A stretch of DNA of 10,094 nt from a bacterium (GTDB lineage: Bacteria; Spirochaetota; Spirochaetia; JABEVK01), in assembly GCA_021782055.1 (NCBI GenBank), contig JAJXVP010000085.1:1-10094 (forward strand). The letters are read 5' to 3'. The notes below the pieces were generated by a model. It ran no database searches. It was given only the letters and a program-made list of their open reading frames with translations, and was not told the DNA's origin. Positions 6,076 to 10,094 of the stretch are shown in pieces (position 1 is the first letter of the stretch; each line of letters begins with the position of its first letter). The position numbers were made by a program, and so were the translations under genes.

Positions 6076-7263
6076 TCAAAAGCTAACACGGTAAACTTCG
6101 ACGTCGCCCGTTAGAAAATCGGTAAACGCTAAAAACCGTCCTGAAGGCGACCAAGCTAGGCCCATCGGTTGGTCACGACCCCAAACATAACCGAGCTTGG
6201 CTCCTGTTTTAGCATCAAGAAACTGAACCTGGCCGTAATCGGGACCTTGCAGGGCAAAGTTGTCTGGATTGTTTGTCCCCCGCAGGGCTACCGCTAGGAT
6301 TTTTCCATTCGGTGAGACTGCCAAAGTTTGAGGATTGGGACCAACGGGCACCGAGAACAATATGGATTTTTGTGCTGTATCAACGGCGCTTACCTTGCCT
6401 GAGGCCATATCGGCAATCCAAACGATAGAACCGGCTAACGCCGCAGAACGGGGGTTTCCTCCTATCGTCGTCGTCGTTAAAGTCCCGTCCGGTGCGATCC
6501 ACAGAAGTTTTCCTTCGTTGAATTGGGTGGCTACCAGTCCACCAGCGTAGGGAGCTGCTGAGGTTACCATATCGTCTAATTTTAGTGACGTAACGATTTT
6601 TGCCCCGGCTATATCAATGATTGAGACACTGGGGTCATCCCAGCCGAGAACCGCAAGGCGGCCACCGGGGAGGGCAGCCAAAGAACCTTTACCTGACGAG
6701 CCCCAATTGACGGCCGGTACTGAGGAGGGGAAAAGCGTAATAGTCCCATCGGTGTTCAGAGCGGCAACGGTATTTTTGACCAGGGTTGCATCAGTAAAGG
6801 AGCCTTTTCCGGCGGGACTTGAAACCGGCTTACCTTGGCGAGTGTAGGTCTGCAGACCTTCGGTCGTGGCCACGAGAATATTTTTTCCGTCGGGCGTAAA
6901 GGCCAAACCCCTAGGGTGTCTGCCCACGCCAAATTCTGAGAACTTACGGAGGGTTGTCCCATCAGGCTCTAGTTTAAACGACCAAACTGCACCCTGTTTT
7001 ACGGCTTCAGGGATGGCTGCACTAACAGGTTCCCAGCCCAAGGCACCAAAGCTTAAGCGCTTGACGCCCGAAGGAACCGAAACATCGCGAATGGTATCAG
7101 TCTCAGGCGTAGAGGCGAGGGGGACTCCCTCGGCAAAAACCTGAGTATCTTGGGGAAAGATTCTTAGGCGGACCTGAAAACCGTCAGCCCAAGCTAAAGA
7201 AGTGAGGCTTACCGAGAGGATAGCCCCTGTGACCAGGGTAAGTAGGGGGCGAAATACGCTCAT
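6076..7263 (-). CDS. Secreted beta-propeller (YVTN/WD-like) protein
   Basis: A protein of 395 residues. The signal peptide ends LAWA|D near residue 26, so the mature protein is periplasmic or secreted. Residues about 28-97 form a small beta domain that resembles PEGA-like modules (VRLRIFPQDTQVFAEGVPL). The rest is a beta-propeller: repeated blades show HPRGLAFTPDGKNILVAT, LAALPGGRLAVLG, NPRSAALAGSIVWIAD, NPQTLAVSPNGKILAVAL and PMGLAWSPSGRFLAFTD, about 40 residues apart. Such propellers are protein-interaction scaffolds; no enzyme motif is visible. It is the last gene of the operon, 12 bases after the synthetase stop and in the same frame, with a weak GTGAG at 3 bases from the ATG. Why an exported propeller follows two cytoplasmic nucleotide enzymes is not evident. 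Confidence 0.85.
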   Translation of the reverse strand: MSVFRPLLTLVTGAILSVSLTSLAWADGFQVRLRIFPQDTQVFAEGVPLASTPETDTIRDVSVPSGVKRLSFGALGWEPVSAAIPEAVKQGAVWSFKLEPDGTTLRKFSEFGVGRHPRGLAFTPDGKNILVATTEGLQTYTRQGKPVSSPAGKGSFTDATLVKNTVAALNTDGTITLFPSSVPAVNWGSSGKGSLAALPGGRLAVLGWDDPSVSIIDIAGAKIVTSLKLDDMVTSAAPYAGGLVATQFNEGKLLWIAPDGTLTTTTIGGNPRSAALAGSIVWIADMASGKVSAVDTAQKSILFSVPVGPNPQTLAVSPNGKILAVALRGTNNPDNFALQGPDYGQVQFLDAKTGAKLGYVWGRDQPMGLAWSPSGRFLAFTDFLTGDVEVYRVSF

Positions 7264-7275
7264 ACGCTCACGCTA

Positions 7276-8478
7276 TCACGCTCCGCTGTTTTTTTCCAGA
7301 ATCAATTCCCTTTGCAAGGCCAGGCCTTCTGGATCGTCAGGGGCTAAGTTGAGGGCCGCTTCGCAATCTTGCTGTGCTTTGATTGGCTGTCCCAGCTTCA
7401 GCCAAGTGCGAGCCCGGGCTAAAAGAACTTCAAACTGGTAGGGTACCATCTCAAGACTTTTGCCAAAATCGGTCAAGGCGGCGTCGTATTCTTCCATGGA
7501 ATCGCGAACCATGCCCCTATAATAGTAGGCTTTAGCATTCCGTTCATCCCGTTCCACCGCGCTATCAAAATCATCGAGCGCATTCTCATACAAACCTTCG
7601 GCAAAGTAGGCCATTCCTCGGTGGGTCAGCACCAAAGACTGGACAAAACTCTGCGGTCCACGCTTTAAAATCGCCGTATAGTGGTTGATGGCTCTCTTGT
7701 ATTGCTTTTGGTTGTGTGCCGAAAGTGCCTCGAGCAGAACTTGGTCCATGTTTTCGGCTGGGAGGGATGCATAGTGGTCGTCGCTGTTCCTTGGGGTCGA
7801 GTCCGGGTTCTGAGGCGTTTTTAGTCTATCGAGAAAACTCCGGCGGCGTTTTTCTAGTTCGTGGTTGAGTTGCCGTTGGTAGTCCCGAATCTCTTGAAAA
7901 ATAATATCGCTGAGGCTGAGGTTGGCATTGAGCGCGGCGAGCTTGCGTTTTAACGGTTGGTCAAAGGGAAAAAACTGTGATTTGTAAATAAGTTCATGTT
8001 CCACTTCGGCCCAGGCGTCTTGAAGAATTGTGCGGATTTGAATTTCGCACGGAGGGGGGTGATCTAGCGACAGGGCCTCAATCAAGTCGTGGGGAACGGC
8101 CACAAGAAAATGAGTTGATTCATAACCGAACTCTTTAAACGACTGCAAAGCCCCCTTTTTTTCTTCTTCGAGAACCGTTAAACGGGTACGAACGACATCT
8201 TCGATTTTTTTGACGTCCTCCATAAACGGGCAGACAATGCGCATGCCCAGAACATCTTGAATCTGGACTTGATCGGAGGGCACTCCCTGACGGATCTTGC
8301 GCAAAACCTTGTCAAACCAGCTGTGAAAGGACTTGACCCGCATTTTTATGCCGGGGTGCAGACCCAAGGGCTCTACCCAACCCTGAAAGCGGTGCCCAAG
8401 GTTTTGAAGAATCAATTCATAGAGTTTGCGATCGGCGTTGTACTGAAGTTCAAGTTGTTTACGATTGGGAAGGTTCAT
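7276..8478 (-). CDS. RelA/SpoT-type (p)ppGpp synthetase domain fused to TPR repeats
   Basis: A cytoplasmic protein of 400 residues. Residues about 20-210 are a RelA/SpoT synthetase domain with the key motifs intact: RVKSFHSWFDK (Arg47, Lys49, Ser53, Lys57), QDVLGMRI (Asp75), FGYESTHF (Tyr119, Ser121, His123) and EIQIRTILQDAWAEVEHELIYK starting at Glu145. It should transfer pyrophosphate from ATP to GDP or GTP. There is no HD hydrolase domain before it and no TGS or ACT domain after it, so it is synthetase-only, like small alarmone synthetases. After a charged linker (about 215-245) come four TPRs to about residue 395 (for example YKRAINHYTAIL, YENALDDFDSAV, YDAALTDFGKSL, IKAQQDCEAALNL), which probably bind a regulator or tetramer partner. 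Its ATG overlaps the nucleotidase stop (ATGA), so translation is coupled. Confidence 0.92.
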   Translation of the reverse strand: MNLPNRKQLELQYNADRKLYELILQNLGHRFQGWVEPLGLHPGIKMRVKSFHSWFDKVLRKIRQGVPSDQVQIQDVLGMRIVCPFMEDVKKIEDVVRTRLTVLEEEKKGALQSFKEFGYESTHFLVAVPHDLIEALSLDHPPPCEIQIRTILQDAWAEVEHELIYKSQFFPFDQPLKRKLAALNANLSLSDIIFQEIRDYQRQLNHELEKRRRSFLDRLKTPQNPDSTPRNSDDHYASLPAENMDQVLLEALSAHNQKQYKRAINHYTAILKRGPQSFVQSLVLTHRGMAYFAEGLYENALDDFDSAVERDERNAKAYYYRGMVRDSMEEYDAALTDFGKSLEMVPYQFEVLLARARTWLKLGQPIKAQQDCEAALNLAPDDPEGLALQRELILEKNSGA

Positions 8479-8957
8479 TCCAGACCTAAGTCCCGCAGAG
8501 CACGAATGCTCTCGGTGGCAGACGTGTGAAGGATAAATATTCCCCCCAGATCGACCCAGCTGGGTTGGGATTTTAAGCGGTCATCAACCAAGACAGCCGT
8601 CTCGTTAGCTTCAAGGAACTCTTGAATGGCTTGACCTTTTTCACGACTTTGGCAGGTCACGACAGGAACCTCGCTACCCAGTTCACGTCGACACCACTGC
8701 CGCTTTTGTGGTTCAGCCCAGTTCCCCCGTGGTAAGCCGGTGCAAATGATGGGGCTATAGCGAGCGACAAATTCCCAAAGGGCTCGGCCATCGGGCATCC
8801 AAGGCAAGCGATCATAGAAACCGGAGGTCTTGGCAACAAGCGGCCACATCTCGCGGTCAGACATCTGCGAAGGGTAGCGTCCCGTGGCTTCATAAACACC
8901 GCGGTCAAAATCCGCCAACACACCATCAAGATCAACAAAAAGGCGAAAGCTCCGCAC
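8475..8957 (-). CDS. 5'(3')-nucleotidase, NT5C-type HAD phosphatase
   Basis: A protein of 160 residues from GTG at 8957. HAD motif I is FVDLDGVLADFD with nucleophile Asp9 and acid Asp11; motif II is the Thr of ICTGLP (Thr73); motif III is the Lys of REKGQ (Lys107); motif IV is VDDR (Asp125, Asp126). The cap between motifs I and II, with FYDRLPWMPDGRALWEFV, is typical of NT5C (deoxy)ribonucleotidases, which dephosphorylate nucleoside 5'- or 3'-monophosphates. GTG is chosen because AGGAGG (8967-8972) lies 9 bases upstream and motif I then sits near the N-terminus as usual; a TTG at 9044 would add 29 residues of poor quality. It is first in the operon with the alarmone synthetase, overlapping it by 4 bases. 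A (p)ppGpp-related substrate is possible but is only inferred. Confidence 0.88.
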   Translation of the reverse strand: MRSFRLFVDLDGVLADFDRGVYEATGRYPSQMSDREMWPLVAKTSGFYDRLPWMPDGRALWEFVARYSPIICTGLPRGNWAEPQKRQWCRRELGSEVPVVTCQSREKGQAIQEFLEANETAVLVDDRLKSQPSWVDLGGIFILHTSATESIRALRDLGLE

Positions 8958-8966
8958 TGACCCCTC

Positions 8967-8972
8967 CCTCCT
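8967..8972 (-). promoter_or_regulatory. Shine-Dalgarno that sets the GTG start of the nucleotidase
   Basis: On the minus strand AAGGAGG is followed by GAGGGGTCA and GTG (8957-8955). It is the only strong ribosome site near the 5' end of this gene and argues against the longer TTG-initiated form. Confidence 0.75.
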
Positions 8973-9037
8973 TTTAACTGTAATCCCTAAGCTGTCCAAT
9001 GAAAAGGGGAGTCTTGAAAGCTGAACCTCGCCAGCTC

Positions 9038-9066
9038 TTGTCAAAGGAGACGGTTTACGTTAGGTT
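9038..9066 (+). promoter_or_regulatory. Possible promoter of tRNA-Ala
   Basis: TTGTCA (9038-9043; five of six), a 17-base spacer, then TAGGTT (9061-9066; weak, three of six). Transcription would begin about 9073, a few bases before the tRNA. On the other strand the same site reads TTGACA (9044-9039), a perfect -35, but I find no -10 at the right distance that way. The rest of 8958-9078 holds only the nucleotidase leader. Confidence 0.35.
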
Positions 9067-9078
9067 AACTCGGTATAC

Positions 9079-9151
9079 GGGGAATTAGCTCAGTTGGTAG
9101 AGCGATTGGTTCGCAATCAATAGGTCAGGGGTTCGAATCCCCTATTCTCCA
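9079..9151 (+). tRNA. tRNA-Ala, anticodon CGC
   Basis: A 73-base cloverleaf. The acceptor stem GGGGAAT/ATTCTCC has a G3:U70 wobble, the identity element of alanine tRNA. The D arm is GCTC-AGTTGGTA-GAGC; the anticodon stem ATTGG/TCAAT has loop TTCGCAA, giving anticodon CGC (reads GCG); the T arm is AGGGG-TTCGAAT-CCCCT. The discriminator is A73. The next bases are GAT, so CCA is not encoded and must be added after transcription. All stems pair, and the identity element and the anticodon agree. Confidence 0.95.
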
Positions 9152-9160
9152 GATGAAACC

Positions 9161-9205
9161 AAAGCCGCAAGTCCTTAACAATTAAGGATTTCGCGGCTTT
9201 TTTTT
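9161..9205 (+). terminator. Rho-independent terminator after tRNA-Ala
   Basis: A long hairpin: AAAGCCGC pairs with GCGGCTTT, and above it TCCTTAA pairs with TTAAGGA around a CAA loop, with a small internal mismatch at AAG/TTTC. It is followed by 8 T (9198-9205). It starts 9 bases after the tRNA and shields the downstream lipoprotein gene from tRNA transcription. Confidence 0.9.
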
Positions 9206-9245
9206 GCCTGCGAGGGTTTTTCTTGCAAAGGACGAGTCGGGAGCA

Positions 9246-9254
9246 TGGTAAACT
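9246..9254 (+). promoter_or_regulatory. Extended -10 upstream of the aspartyl-protease lipoprotein
   Basis: TGG-TAAACT; the hexamer (9249-9254) ends 5 bases before the ATG at 9260, which has no Shine-Dalgarno. TTGCAA at 9223-9228 is 20 bases away, too far for a normal -35. It comes right after the tRNA terminator, where a new promoter is needed. The rest of 9206-9245 shows nothing. Confidence 0.35.
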
Positions 9255-9259
9255 ACCTT

Positions 9260-10094
9260 ATGAACAAAAAGCTGCTTGTCCTGTTTCTCACCCTCTCGTG
9301 GCTGGCTGGTTGTGCAACCTGGCAACAAAAGCCCGAAAATCCTCCCCAGGGACTAGTTTTGAAGTGGGAGCCCGGTATTCCCCCGACTAGGCTTGGCGGC
9401 TATGTGATGGTAAAGGGATATAAGCTTTTTGTTTGGTTGGATACAGGGGCTTACACCAGTTTCTACTATCACCTTCGTAAATCTGAAAAATTTCTTTCAG
9501 TTTTGGGCAAACCGCTTTCTGTAACTCCCGAAGTCGAAAACTTTCCTTACTTTAGGAACAACCCCCAGCATGTAAAAAGATACCATTTTGCGAAGTTACC
9601 GTTACCCGGCTTTTCCGTCGAACCGTTTGTTGTGGATGACGTTTCTGGCTACATTGATTTAAGTTCAAGGGATACCCCCACCGAAGGGTTGGTGTTAGGC
9701 ACCCGCGCCTTTGAAGATTCGTGGTTGGTGTGGAATGCGCAAAACCTGACTTTAACCGTTTACCCTCGAGGATCGTCTTTTAAAATCCCCAAAGGTTGGA
9801 GGCCCATTCCAGCCGCCATTGTTTCTCGAGCCGGGCGACTCTTTTTAAAAGCCCAGCAAAAGAGCAGGCCCTTTTGGCTGTTTTTTGACTCTGGTGCCAC
9901 CAACGCCTTTCCGTACGTCAACGAGGCCAAAGCGAGCACATGGCTTGTCGAAGATCGTTACTCTCGGTTTTCAACCGGCTTTGGCGAGCTCCAGGTCGGT
10001 TCTGACTTTGCTTGGGGAGGGGAAAACCTTCATCACCCGCTAGTGTATATTAATACAATGATGCCCTTGGGAAATGCCCGGGTTGGGTTCCCTT
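9260..10094 (+). CDS. Lipoprotein with two aspartyl-protease-like motifs, 3' end missing
   Basis: Open to the right edge; 278 residues are visible. MNKKLLVLFLTLSWLAGC is a lipoprotein signal with lipobox LAGC and acylated Cys18. An ATG at 9245 would add five residues. Two retropepsin/pepsin-like active-site motifs are visible: LDTGAYTSF (Asp61-Thr-Gly) and FFDSGATNAF (Asp210-Ser-Gly), 149 residues apart. After the first comes EGLVLGTRAF, matching the hydrophobic-hydrophobic-Gly motif that backs the catalytic Asp in these folds; the matching part of the second lobe would lie near or beyond the edge. So one chain may form a two-lobed aspartic protease by itself, on the periplasmic or outer face of a membrane. 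Substrate and activity are inferred; a non-catalytic fold is possible. It is separated from the tRNA by a strong terminator. Confidence 0.85.
   Translation, partial: MNKKLLVLFLTLSWLAGCATWQQKPENPPQGLVLKWEPGIPPTRLGGYVMVKGYKLFVWLDTGAYTSFYYHLRKSEKFLSVLGKPLSVTPEVENFPYFRNNPQHVKRYHFAKLPLPGFSVEPFVVDDVSGYIDLSSRDTPTEGLVLGTRAFEDSWLVWNAQNLTLTVYPRGSSFKIPKGWRPIPAAIVSRAGRLFLKAQQKSRPFWLFFDSGATNAFPYVNEAKASTWLVEDRYSRFSTGFGELQVGSDFAWGGENLHHPLVYINTMMPLGNARVGFP

Noticed and set aside
8958..9044. TTG-started 29-residue extension of the nucleotidase
   Set aside because: No Shine-Dalgarno, HAD motif I would be unusually far from the N-terminus, and the TTG is part of a TTGACA element; GTG 8957 has AGGAGG at 9 bases.
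9039..9044. Perfect minus-strand TTGACA as promoter of the nucleotidase operon
   Set aside because: No -10-like hexamer at 16-18 bases (GCTTTC at 17); kept only as an observation in the tRNA finding.
1..10094. CRISPR array, insertion sequence, phage, toxin-antitoxin or defence system
   Set aside because: No regularly spaced repeats, terminal inverted repeats, transposase or integrase motifs were seen; the synthetase domain was considered as a toxSAS-like toxin, but no antitoxin-sized partner is adjacent.

Overview
The window looks like chromosomal DNA of a free-living or host-associated spirochete (Spirochaetaceae/Treponemataceae type). This is inferred from gene content, not from a marker gene. 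The grounds are several putative lipoproteins with relaxed lipoboxes, a Cys-rich small protein of a type I associate with treponemes, a RelA/SpoT-type synthetase domain fused to TPRs, and a secreted HExxH protein whose conserved block resembles treponemal hypothetical proteins. Base composition is near even. There is no sign of phage, insertion sequence, CRISPR or plasmid functions, and coding density is very high.

Layout. (1) Positions 1-2018, minus strand: a two-gene operon of a degenerate nucleotidyltransferase-like protein followed, with stop and start codons abutting (TAA|ATG), by a secreted HExxH putative metallopeptidase that runs off the left edge. (2) 2050-2436, plus: a small Trp-rich protein, divergent from the operon and overlapping tail-to-tail with (3) 2369-3343, minus, a lipoprotein with a lamin-tail-like domain. 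(4) 3446-5204, plus: a Crp/Fnr-type cyclic-nucleotide-binding regulator, then a secreted von Willebrand A protein. (5) 5247-6017, minus: a Cys-rich putative metal-binding protein and a small TPR lipoprotein. (6) 6076-8957, minus: a three-gene operon of an NT5C-type HAD nucleotidase, an alarmone-synthetase-like protein with C-terminal TPRs, and a secreted beta-propeller protein. (7) 9079-9151, plus: tRNA-Ala(CGC) with its own terminator, followed by (8) a lipoprotein with two aspartyl-protease motifs that runs off the right edge.

How the parts may fit together. Two themes emerge: envelope/periplasmic proteins (six of the eleven proteins carry an export signal) and nucleotide signalling (cyclic-nucleotide receptor, (p)ppGpp-type synthetase, nucleotide phosphatase). 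The nucleotidase and synthetase are translationally coupled by an ATGA overlap, which suggests a shared role in purine nucleotide or alarmone control.

The most systematic unexplained signal is regulatory. Several genes without a Shine-Dalgarno sequence have a -10-like hexamer, often with a TGn extension, ending 5-7 bases before the start codon, which predicts leaderless mRNAs. In both divergent protein-gene pairs the two opposing -10 elements overlap in a near-symmetric sequence. No clearly new multi-gene defence or mobile system is visible. There is no gene-free stretch longer than about 300 bases; the longest non-coding gaps are 8958-9078 and 9152-9259.
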